From JAWVFM01 sp963771655 (GTDB lineage: Bacteria; Actinomycetota; Thermoleophilia; Solirubrobacterales; 70-9), in contig CAVYUG010000010.1 in NCBI GenBank assembly GCA_963771655.1, forward strand, positions 1 to 54,184: a stretch of DNA of 54,184 nucleotides, read 5' to 3'. The position numbers and the translations under genes are program-made. Position 1 is the stretch's first letter; every line of letters begins with the position of its first letter. Below, piece after piece: positions 6,842 through 14,397 of the stretch. The notes beneath the pieces are model-generated. The model was not told the DNA's origin. It ran no database searches and saw nothing but the letters and a program-made list of their open reading frames with translations.

Positions 6842-8113
6842 CTACCCCATCGGCGGCCTGCGTGCACGCAGGCGGTGCGCCATCCGGCTCTGAAGCGTGA
6901 AGAGCTCGATGAACCCCGGGCTCGCCGCCTGGCTGAACTCGCCACCGGATTCCCCGAAGCCCGCGAGCGCCTGATCGTAGAGCGCGTAGGGAGAGCTGCG
7001 CGCAACCGGCATCGCCGACCCTTTGTAGAGCTTCATCGTCACCTCGCCCGTGACGTACTCGTTCGCCGAGTCCATGAACGCGCCCAGGTCGGAGCGCAGC
7101 GGCTCCCACCATAGGCCCGCGTAGCAGAGCTCCGCCCAGCGGCCCTCCAGCACCCGCTTGAACGAGTTCTGGTGGCCCGTGGAGACCAGCTTCTCGAGGT
7201 CCTGGTGCGCCGCGAGGACGATCGCCGCGGCCGGCACCTCGTAGAGGTCTCGCACCTTGAGACCGACGACCCGGTCCTCGATGTGGTCGACGACCCCGAC
7301 GCCGTGGCGGCGCCCCAGCGCCGCGGCTCGCTCGAGCAGCTCGACGAGTCCGAGCGGCTCGCCGTCGATCGAGGTCGGGGCCCCGCGCTCGAAGCCCACC
7401 CGGACGAGCTGCGGCTCGTCGGGCGCGTCCTCGGGGCGAGCGACCAGGTTGAAGACGTCGTCGCGCGGCGGCTCCGAGAGGTCCTCGATTGCGCCACCCT
7501 CGGACGAGCGCCCCCAGAGGTTGTCGTCGATCGAATACGGGGGCGACTCGGTTCCGCCCTTCACCGGGATCCCGTGCTCGCGGGCGTAGGCGACCTCCTC
7601 CTCGCGGCCCATGCGCCACTCCCGGACCGGAGCGATGACTCGCAGCTCGGGGTCCAGGGTCGCGATCGTCGCCTCGAGGCGCACCTGGTCGTTTCCCTTT
7701 CCGGTGCAGCCGTGGGCGATGGTGTCGCAGGCGGAGGCGCGAGCATGCTCGACGGCGAGCTTGCCGATCAACGGTCTCCCGAGGGCGGTGAAGAGCGGAT
7801 AGCCGCCTCCGTACAGGGCGTTCGCCTTGATGGCCGGCAGGACGTACTGGCTGGCGAACTCCTCGCGGGCGTCGACGACGATCGCGTCGACCGCGCCCAG
7901 GTCCCGCGCCTTGCCGACCACCACATCCCAGTCCTCATCGGGCTGGCCGAGGTCGACGGTGAGCGTCACCACCTCGGCCTCGTAGCGCTCCTGGATCCAG
8001 TGCAGCATCACCGAGGTGTCGAGGCCACCCGAGTAGAGCAGCAGCACACGGCCGACCTCGGCCGGGTCGGCCTCGTAAGACGCGGTCCGGGGAGCGTACG
8101 AGTCGTGGATCAA
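6842..8113 (-). CDS. argG: Argininosuccinate synthase
   Basis: 423 residues, near the family's usual ~400. The N-type PP-loop SGGLDTS is at 28-34, and the substrate-site segment AHGCTGKGNDQVRLE and the motif GGTESPPYSIDDNLWGRS are present. It condenses citrulline and aspartate with ATP to argininosuccinate in the cytosol. The start is a TTG at 8111-8113 giving ~20 residues before the PP-loop strand; a GTG nearer the loop is possible and no strong ribosome binding site decides. It is separated by 35 kb from argC/J/B/D. Divergent from the sortase gene across a 50-bp gap that must hold both promoters. Confidence 0.95.
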   Translation of the reverse strand: MIHDSYAPRTASYEADPAEVGRVLLLYSGGLDTSVMLHWIQERYEAEVVTLTVDLGQPDEDWDVVVGKARDLGAVDAIVVDAREEFASQYVLPAIKANALYGGGYPLFTALGRPLIGKLAVEHARASACDTIAHGCTGKGNDQVRLEATIATLDPELRVIAPVREWRMGREEEVAYAREHGIPVKGGTESPPYSIDDNLWGRSSEGGAIEDLSEPPRDDVFNLVARPEDAPDEPQLVRVGFERGAPTSIDGEPLGLVELLERAAALGRRHGVGVVDHIEDRVVGLKVRDLYEVPAAAIVLAAHQDLEKLVSTGHQNSFKRVLEGRWAELCYAGLWWEPLRSDLGAFMDSANEYVTGEVTMKLYKGSAMPVARSSPYALYDQALAGFGESGGEFSQAASPGFIELFTLQSRMAHRLRARRPPMG

Positions 8114-8163
8114 GGGGGCGGAAGTCTCGCACGGTTACGGCCCATGCTGCGATCATCGTCGTC

Positions 8164-8838
8164 GTGCACCGCGCGCTCCGCATCCTCTCCACGGTTCTCA
8201 TCACGGCGGGCCTCGTCGTCTTCGTCGACGTCGGCCTGACGCTCGCGTGGCAGGAGCCGATCTCCTCGATCTACGGCTCGATCCAGCAGGGCGAGGCGCG
8301 CGATCAGCTCGCTCAGCTCGAGAGGCAATTCCCGTCGCCTCGGGACCGCAAGCGGATCGCGCCGATCAAGGACCCCAAGCGGAAGATCGCCGCCCTCGCC
8401 GACAGCTTTGCCAAGCAGGCAACGACCGGCGACGCGATCGGCACGATTCTGATCGATCGCTTCGACCTCAATGCCGTCGTCATCCAGGGCACCGACACCT
8501 CGAGCCTCGAGAAGGGGCCGGGCCACTACCCGGACACGCCGTTCCCGGGCCAGCCCGGGACGGTTGCGATCGCGGGTCACCGGACGACCTACCTCGCGCC
8601 GTTCCGTCAGATCGACTCACTGGTGCCCGGGGACCGGATCGACCTGGAGATGCCGTACGGGGACTTCACCTACGTGATGACGCGCCACCGGATCGTCGAC
8701 CCCGAGGACACGCAGGTCGTGGACCCCGTCGGCCACCCGCAGCTCGTGCTGACGGCGTGCAATCCGGTCTACAGCGCCGCCCAGCGCTACGTGGTGTTCG
8801 CGAGGCTCGCGCGCGAGCGGCTCGTGCGCCACGGATGA
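8164..8838 (+). CDS. Class E/D-type sortase
   Basis: 224 residues. An N-terminal membrane anchor (ILSTVLITAGLVVFVDVGL) and a ~90-residue linker precede the sortase barrel. Catalytic residues are visible: His139 in AIAGHRTTY, Cys199 in LVLTACNP, Arg208 in SAAQRYV. The TACNP-x-YSA-x-x-R form matches actinobacterial class E and D sortases. It attaches secreted proteins to the cell wall; no LPXTG/LAXTG substrate is recognised in this window, so its clients lie elsewhere. Start GTG 8164. The 3' end faces the coiled-coil genes across a 29-bp gap. Confidence 0.85.
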   Translation: MHRALRILSTVLITAGLVVFVDVGLTLAWQEPISSIYGSIQQGEARDQLAQLERQFPSPRDRKRIAPIKDPKRKIAALADSFAKQATTGDAIGTILIDRFDLNAVVIQGTDTSSLEKGPGHYPDTPFPGQPGTVAIAGHRTTYLAPFRQIDSLVPGDRIDLEMPYGDFTYVMTRHRIVDPEDTQVVDPVGHPQLVLTACNPVYSAAQRYVVFARLARERLVRHG

Positions 8839-8867
8839 GCCGCGCACCGACGGCGGACGATCGGCGT

Positions 8868-9506
8868 CTACTGGGTTCCGAGAACGGTGTCGAGTACGGA
8901 GCCTGGATCGGATAGGCCAAGCTCATCCCTGAGCACGGCCTCGATCTCGATTCGATCCTGTCCTGCGACCGCGAGTTGCGTAGCGCGAAGCAGGGCCTCC
9001 GGCGCCGGAGCCTCCGCGGCTACGTCCGCGACGAGGGGGCGATCACCGGGGGCCTCGCCCGGATACGCGACGGGCCGCGGCCCCGGCGGACTGGACCCGA
9101 CAGATGGCTCCGCCTCGCCTGGCTCCTGCAATCCGGAAGGCGCGTCACCGTCCTCTTGCGCCGATTCCCCGCCGACGATCGACCTGATGGACTCGACCAT
9201 TCGATCGAGCTCGGCGGCCGTGGAGAGCAGATAGTCCCGAGCGCGCTCGGCACGCATCGCGAGCGAGCCTTCGATGTCGGCGAGCGCGCGAACGCGTTCG
9301 ACGAACATGCGATCAGCCTCCCGCCGACGGTCATCGAGGTAGCGATTCGCCTCTCGCTCGGCATCGATCCTGATCGCCTCCATGTTCCGCTCGGCAGCCT
9401 CCACGACCTCCTTGAGCTTCTCGCCGGCGGCGGTGACGCTCCTGCTCAGGCCGAAGACGTCCTCGGAGGGCGGCTGCTCCCCTTGCCCGGCTCCCGGCAC
9501 GCTCAC
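8868..9506 (-). CDS. Coiled-coil protein C of a tandem paralogous trio
   Basis: 212 residues, no signal peptide. Residues ~20-110 are a charged helix (AERNMEAIRIDAEREANRYL...) like DivIVA/ATP-synthase-b-type coils. A Pro/Gly/Glu linker follows. Residues ~168-210 carry the trio's shared motif (ALLRATQLAVAGQDRIEIEAVLRDELGLSDP). The GTG start overlaps the TGA of the preceding gene (GTGA, 9503-9506), so translation is probably coupled. Function unknown; a cytoplasmic scaffold or adaptor is plausible. Confidence 0.65.
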   Translation of the reverse strand: MSVPGAGQGEQPPSEDVFGLSRSVTAAGEKLKEVVEAAERNMEAIRIDAEREANRYLDDRRREADRMFVERVRALADIEGSLAMRAERARDYLLSTAAELDRMVESIRSIVGGESAQEDGDAPSGLQEPGEAEPSVGSSPPGPRPVAYPGEAPGDRPLVADVAAEAPAPEALLRATQLAVAGQDRIEIEAVLRDELGLSDPGSVLDTVLGTQ

Positions 9507-10078
9507 GATCCGTGCGCGTCGAGGGACGTTTCCTCGATCACGTCCGTCACCACGCTCGCCGGATCGAACACGCCGACGTCCCGGAGCCGTCGCTCCATCG
9601 TCGCGCGGCTCTCGCCGGCCTCGGCCATTCGAGTGACCAGCAGGCGAACGCCGGCCGATGCCGATCGCCGAAAGCCCCGCCTCCGCCGGCCCGTCGAGGG
9701 CGCGCTTTCGGTGGCTGGCTGCCCCGGCTCGCCGGGCCCGCGGGGTTCACTTCGCGAGGCGTCCATGGCCCGAACGTGACCCAGCATGCGCGCGAGGTCG
9801 GCCGTCTCCGCCTCCACGGCGTCGATCCTCCCGGCGAGGGTTTCGATCAGGTCCGCGATGATCCGCAAACGGCTGTCCGATGCGCCGTGCATGACTGCCG
9901 CGCTCGCGGCGCCGGCGTGAACCAGCTCGGCGGCCTCCCTGGCCGCCAGGGCGAGGCGCTCCGTAGCCGAGGCGCAGGCATCAACGAGCGCTGCTGGATC
10001 GGGCGCCTCCCGGGACACGGCGGTGCGATAGGCGAGCTTCACCGACGCAATGTAGCGCAGGCCCCGCGGGCTGGGCAA
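9503..10078 (-). CDS. Helical protein B of a tandem paralogous trio
   Basis: 191 residues: a predicted helical region (residues ~28-105, with heptad-like RIIADLIETLAGRIDAVEAE), a low-complexity Arg/Ser/Pro linker, then the shared C-terminal motif at ~143-180 (GVRLLVTRMAEAGESRATME, RRLRDVGVFDPASVV). The start is uncertain: ATG at 10078 gives the longest form, and a GTG at 10042 (VKLAYRTAVS) would remove 12 residues. It lies 43 bases after protein A and overlaps protein C by 4 bases. No catalytic motif seen. Confidence 0.6.
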   Translation of the reverse strand: MPSPRGLRYIASVKLAYRTAVSREAPDPAALVDACASATERLALAAREAAELVHAGAASAAVMHGASDSRLRIIADLIETLAGRIDAVEAETADLARMLGHVRAMDASRSEPRGPGEPGQPATESAPSTGRRRRGFRRSASAGVRLLVTRMAEAGESRATMERRLRDVGVFDPASVVTDVIEETSLDAHGS

Positions 10079-10121
10079 CGGTCACAAACGCCATGTCGGA
10101 GCCGGTCCCCCACGCAAGCTC

Positions 10122-10544
10122 TCAGTCCCCAGCCGGGGCCTCGGGAAGCACGGCGTCGATCTCGACGAGACCGAATTCCTCCCGGAGCCGGGCGGCGATC
10201 ACCTCGCGTGATGCCCCTTCCGTGGCCATCTGCGTGATGAGGAGGCGAACGCCCTCGGAGGGTTGAGCGTTGCCCTCTCCCCGATCTTTGGACTCAGCCG
10301 CGAAATGCCGAACCGCCTCCGCAAGCTCATCGGCTTCTCTGCGCAGCTCCCGCGCCCGGGCGAGGACGGCGAGCATGAGCTCGGAGAACGCCTCCACCTG
10401 CACTCGAGCCTCCGCGTCCACGCGCTCGGCCGCGGCACTCACCTCGAGGGCGTGCGCCCTGATGTCGGCGAGCCAATCGGAGGTGTTTGTGGCAGGCGAC
10501 CGCCCCGCGTTCCGCCCCTCGCCGCCGCGAGCCCGTGCGCTCAC
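10122..10544 (-). CDS. Helical protein A of a tandem paralogous trio
   Basis: 140 residues. A helical segment at ~20-85 (AAAERVDAEARVQVEAFSEL and following) is followed by the shared C-terminal motif at 98-131 (GVRLLITQMATEGASREVI, AARLREEFGLVEI). GTG start at 10544. It lies 97 bases downstream of a glycosyltransferase on the same strand and is the first of the three. The motif is a pair of amphipathic helices, R/LLx(T)xMAxxGxSRxxIxxxLRxEFG, resembling the small helical domains used for protein-protein or DNA contacts. Function not recognised. Confidence 0.6.
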   Translation of the reverse strand: MSARARGGEGRNAGRSPATNTSDWLADIRAHALEVSAAAERVDAEARVQVEAFSELMLAVLARARELRREADELAEAVRHFAAESKDRGEGNAQPSEGVRLLITQMATEGASREVIAARLREEFGLVEIDAVLPEAPAGD

Positions 10545-10641
10545 TTACGATCGACCGCTTCCGGCATCGGCGCCCAGGGGACGCCGCGTCCCAGGCCCTG
10601 TCTGTCTCGGGACGCGAATGGAGGCACGGGCACAACGTATC

Positions 10642-11805
10642 TCAACCACGCTCGAGGAACGCCGCCAGCCGCCGTGCCTCCTCGCCCTGGGAGTGCTCGC
10701 GAACATAGCCAGTGCCCGCGCGGATGAGGCGCTCCCGCAAAGCGGGCTCGGAGGCGATCCGCCGAAGCGCCTCCGCCGCGGCATCAGGGTCGCCCGGCGG
10801 CACGAGCAACGCCGCCGAGCCGACCGCCGCCCGCACCCCGCCGACGTCGGTCGCGACCACGGGCAGGCCGGCAGCGAAAGCCTCGACGAGCACCTGTGGA
10901 AAGCCCTCCGTCCACGACACGTGGAGAAACGCGTGGCTGCCCCGATAGAGCTCCATCAGGTCGTGCCCGAACGGGACGTACCCCCGCAGGTCGGCCCGAT
11001 CGCGCAGCCCGAGCTCGGACAAACGAGCGGCGAGCTCTGCGTCCATCGGACCCTCCCCGCAAACGACCAGCCGCCAGTGCCCGCCGGTGGCTTCGAGGCG
11101 CCTCAGCACCTCCGCGAGCATCAGGGGATTCTTCTCGCGCTCGAGGCGACCCACGGTCAGAGCGACGAGCTCACCGTCGTAGGTGCGGGCGAGCGCGACT
11201 TCCGGTGGAACGATGTCCTCGTCGTCGACGAGCGACACCGCCATCTCGAGCGACCGCGGTGCATGCCTGTATCTCCGCAGGAGATCCGGGCCGACGACGA
11301 CCGTCGGACAGGCGAGCGCGAGCGCACGATAAGCGAGCTCGAGGAGCTTCGCGCTGAGGAGGAGGCTCCTTCTCCCCGGGTGCCGGTTCGCCACATAGAC
11401 CGGAAGGTCCTCGCGGACCCCGAGCATCACCCTGCGACGGCGCACGGCGGCGGCGGCGGCGAAGACGAGAGAGAGCGGATGGGGGCCGAGGAGCCAGACG
11501 GCATCAACCCCGTCGAGAGCGCGCCAGAAGCGGGCGACCGACAGTGTCATCGCCCGCAGCGCCGGAAGCGGTCTGACCAGGCTCTCGTAGTACGGAAGCC
11601 CGACGAACGGGATCGAGTCGGGGATCCGATAGCGGGCCGCGGTGCCGTCGCGACGGACCCGGCCGACGAGGACAAGGCGCTCCAGCTCCCGCGAGAGCCG
11701 GACGAGGAAGAGCGCGAACGCCCGCTCGGCGTAGAGCCGATCTCCATCGGCGTGATACGCGTAGTCGGTGTATACGGCTACGCGCACGGCCGCATCATGC
11801 CGCAC
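10642..11805 (-). CDS. Glycosyltransferase family 4 protein
   Basis: About 387 residues, GT-B fold. The C-terminal nucleotide-sugar domain contains VGRLEREKNPLMLAEVL, VVCGEGPMDAELAARL and the family's E-x7-E motif in WTEGFPQVLVEAFAAG, followed by LPVVATDVGGV. It transfers a sugar from a nucleotide donor to the growing repeat unit on the cytoplasmic face. The frame is open to 11925, but that end overlaps the divergent Wzz gene's control region. GTG 11805 (or 11787, directly before RVAVYTDYAYH) is the likely start. It marks the left edge of the glycan locus. Confidence 0.8.
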   Translation of the reverse strand: MRHDAAVRVAVYTDYAYHADGDRLYAERAFALFLVRLSRELERLVLVGRVRRDGTAARYRIPDSIPFVGLPYYESLVRPLPALRAMTLSVARFWRALDGVDAVWLLGPHPLSLVFAAAAAVRRRRVMLGVREDLPVYVANRHPGRRSLLLSAKLLELAYRALALACPTVVVGPDLLRRYRHAPRSLEMAVSLVDDEDIVPPEVALARTYDGELVALTVGRLEREKNPLMLAEVLRRLEATGGHWRLVVCGEGPMDAELAARLSELGLRDRADLRGYVPFGHDLMELYRGSHAFLHVSWTEGFPQVLVEAFAAGLPVVATDVGGVRAAVGSAALLVPPGDPDAAAEALRRIASEPALRERLIRAGTGYVREHSQGEEARRLAAFLERG

Positions 11806-11923
11806 GCCCTCGGCGGCGTTGGCCGCTCGGCGTGTGGGCTTGGGTGACTTCGGCCAGGGAGCTCGCAGCCCGGCTCTTGGGCTGCGTAGTCGGTATAACC
11901 GTGGTTCCCCGCCAACCGCGCGC

Positions 11924-13516
11924 ATGGGCCTGAGCGTTCGTGCCTACGAGGACTCACGTTTCGGCCGAGATGGATCCACGCTCTTGAGCAACGCCAGTCC
12001 AGATTGGCTCCAACCGCCGGCCGACCAGCAGGGACTACGGCGCTACCTCGCGACGATTCGCGAGCGGCTGCCGGTGGTGCTCGCTGTCCTCGTCATCGTC
12101 ACAGGGGCCGCGGTCGCCTACGTGGCGACCGCGACGAAGGTCTACCAAGCCCAAGCCGAGATGCTGATCACACCGGTTCCCTCGGACGCGACGATCCTCG
12201 GCGGCCTCGGTCTCCTCCAGCAGTCGGCCGACCCCACCACCGACCTCCAGACGGCAGCCCAGCTCGTCGACACCCAGCGGGTGGCCGAACGCACAAGCCG
12301 GGTCCTTGACAATGGCGAGAGCGCGCAACAGATTCTCGATGACATATCGGTCGCTCCGATCCCGGCGAGCAACATTCTCGCGGTCACGGCGAAATCCTCG
12401 GACCCGACCACGGCGCGTGACACCGCGAACGCATTCGCGGACGCGGGCGCGGCGCAGCGAACGGTTTCGCTCCACAAGCGAATCGACAAGGTCCTGCCCA
12501 AGCTGCAAGCGCAGCTCAACTCCTCGACGCCCGGCACGGGCTCCGGGGCCGTGGCGACCCAGATCGCTCAGCTCGAGACGCTGCGAGCCGGTGGCGACCC
12601 GACGATTCGCGTCGAGACTCGGGCGACGACGCCGAGCTCCCCGTCATCGCCGCGCCCGTTTCTGACCATCGCCGCCGGGGTGCTAGGCGGCCTCGTGCTC
12701 GGTCTCGGCGCCGCTTTTGCCCTCCAGGCGCTCGACCCCAAGCTCCGCCGCGAGGAGCAGCTGCGCCAGCTCTACCGACTGCCGATACTCACCCGGATCG
12801 CTCGCCAGCCACACAGTGGGGACCCACTCTCCCCAGACAAGAGCGTTCCTGCCACGCGCGAGGCCTACCGAACCCTCAGGGCGACGCTCAGTCCCGCAAC
12901 CACCCCAGAGGGTCACCGATCCATTCTCGTTACAGGGTCGTCTCCGGCGGAAGGGAAGACGACGACGGCGATCAATCTCGCCGCGTCGATTGCGCGGGGC
13001 GGCAACAGCGTGATCCTGATAGAGGCTGATCTGCGGCGGCCATCGATTGGCAAGGCCCTCGGGGTCGCACCCGAGCATGGCCTCGTCAGCGTGCTGATCG
13101 AGCAGACAGAGCTCGCCGACGCCCTTGTCACGACGTCGACTTACGGACCCGATTTGAAGCTGCTCCTTGCCGACCATTCGGGGCCCGGGATCGCCGAGCT
13201 TCTCTCCCTCCCAATCGCCCGGCGCCTCCTCGAAGAGGCGACGATAAGTGCCGACGCCGTCGTCATCGACTCGCCCCCGCTGACCGACGTCATCGACGCC
13301 CTACCGCTGGCCGAGCAGGTTGACGATGTCGTCATCGTGGTCCGCCTTGGGACCAGCCGCCTCAAGAAGCTCCACCAGCTCGGGGAGCTGCTGGCGGGAA
13401 ACGGGATCCGCCCGACCGGGTTCGCGGTGGTCGGCGTCCCCCGCGCTAGGAGTACCGGCTACTACTACGCCGAGGGGGCCGAGTCACCGCGCCGGCTCGT
13501 GCGCCCGCCGAGCTAG
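11924..13516 (+). CDS. Wzz/BY-kinase fusion: polysaccharide co-polymerase and tyrosine autokinase
   Basis: 530 residues. Transmembrane helix 1 at ~50-70, an extracytoplasmic Wzz-type region, transmembrane helix 2 at ~247-270 (FLTIAAGVLGGLVLGLGAAF), then a CpsD/CapB-type bacterial tyrosine kinase domain. Walker A is GSSPAEGKTTT (338-348, Lys345 present), Walker A' VILIEADLR (363-371), Walker B AVVIDSPP (~445-452). A tyrosine cluster GYYYAEG near the C-terminus (513-515) is the expected autophosphorylation site. All parts look functional. It sets chain length and regulates export through Wzy/Wzx. ATG 11924 was chosen; TATAAC at 11894-11899 may be its -10 box. Confidence 0.88.
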   Translation: MGLSVRAYEDSRFGRDGSTLLSNASPDWLQPPADQQGLRRYLATIRERLPVVLAVLVIVTGAAVAYVATATKVYQAQAEMLITPVPSDATILGGLGLLQQSADPTTDLQTAAQLVDTQRVAERTSRVLDNGESAQQILDDISVAPIPASNILAVTAKSSDPTTARDTANAFADAGAAQRTVSLHKRIDKVLPKLQAQLNSSTPGTGSGAVATQIAQLETLRAGGDPTIRVETRATTPSSPSSPRPFLTIAAGVLGGLVLGLGAAFALQALDPKLRREEQLRQLYRLPILTRIARQPHSGDPLSPDKSVPATREAYRTLRATLSPATTPEGHRSILVTGSSPAEGKTTTAINLAASIARGGNSVILIEADLRRPSIGKALGVAPEHGLVSVLIEQTELADALVTTSTYGPDLKLLLADHSGPGIAELLSLPIARRLLEEATISADAVVIDSPPLTDVIDALPLAEQVDDVVIVVRLGTSRLKKLHQLGELLAGNGIRPTGFAVVGVPRARSTGYYYAEGAESPRRLVRPPS

Positions 13517-13539
13517 CCCTCGACCGGAACAGTCGAGCC

Positions 13540-14397
13540 ATGCGCCGCGGTACGTCCGAGCTCCTCGTCCTCTGCTACCACGCCGTTAGCGATGATTGGC
13601 CGGCGTCGCTGGCGATCTCGGGAGCCGAACTGGAGCGACAGCTTCAGCGGTTTGTCGGTGAGGGCTTCCGCGGCACCACCTTCTCGCGCGCCATCGCGGA
13701 AAAGGGCGAGCCCGGAAGACGACTCGCCGTTACCTTCGACGACGCGTACCACTCGGTCATCGAGCGCGCGTTCCCGATCCTCGAGCGGCTCGGACTGCCG
13801 GGCACGGTGTTCGCCCCGACGACCGGGGATGCGCTTCGCGTCTGGCCGGGGGTGGATAGGTGGCTGGGCACGCCGTGGGAAGCGGAGCTCGCCGCCGCGA
13901 GCTGGGACGAGCTTCGGCGGCTCCAGGCAGCGGGGTGGGAGGTGGGCTCGCACACCCGGTCCCACCCACACCTGACGCAGCTCGACGACGCGTCGTTGTT
14001 CGCCGAGCTCGATGGCTCGCGCCGCGACTGCGAGCGACTGCTTGGCGTTCGTTGCCAGGCGATCGCCTACCCGTTCGGCGACGCCGATGCGCGCGTGGCC
14101 GCCGCGGCGCGCCGCGCGGGCTACGCGGCCGGGGCGGCGCTCGACGAGCCACCCGCGATCCCACCGCGGACGAACGACGTAATGCGATGGCCGCGTCTCG
14201 GCGTCTACCGCGAGGACGGCCCGACCAGGCTGCGGATCAAGGCACGGATGTTTCGGCGCAATCCGCGCGCCTGGAGCCTTGCGCAGCGCCTCTCCGGCGC
14301 AGGTCCGCGTGGCGCCGCCAAAGCTCAGGAGTCGCCGACCCCGACGCCCGTGGCCGGCTCGGAGGCTTCAGCAGGCGGAGACGACGAGCGCAAGTAG
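13540..14397 (+). CDS. NodB-type polysaccharide deacetylase (copy 1)
   Basis: 285 residues. NodB homology motifs: TFDDAY (65-70, metal and base aspartates), SHTRSH (137-142, zinc histidines) and YPFGD (177-181). No signal peptide, so it may act in the cytoplasm on lipid-linked intermediates or leave by another route. It removes N-acetyl groups from hexosamines. It lies 23 bases after the BY-kinase. The last 73 bases (Pro/Ala/Ser tail) overlap the 3' end of the convergent second BY-kinase. It is clearly paralogous to the deacetylase at 36.9 kb, sharing LVLCYHAVS, G(F/Y)RGTTF and WE(V/I)GSHTR. Confidence 0.85.
   Translation: MRRGTSELLVLCYHAVSDDWPASLAISGAELERQLQRFVGEGFRGTTFSRAIAEKGEPGRRLAVTFDDAYHSVIERAFPILERLGLPGTVFAPTTGDALRVWPGVDRWLGTPWEAELAAASWDELRRLQAAGWEVGSHTRSHPHLTQLDDASLFAELDGSRRDCERLLGVRCQAIAYPFGDADARVAAAARRAGYAAGAALDEPPAIPPRTNDVMRWPRLGVYREDGPTRLRIKARMFRRNPRAWSLAQRLSGAGPRGAAKAQESPTPTPVAGSEASAGGDDERK

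Noticed and set aside
8164..10544. Sortase substrate with LPXTG-like signal among the neighbouring proteins
   Set aside because: None of the translated proteins shows an LPXTG/LAXTG motif followed by a hydrophobic helix and basic tail.
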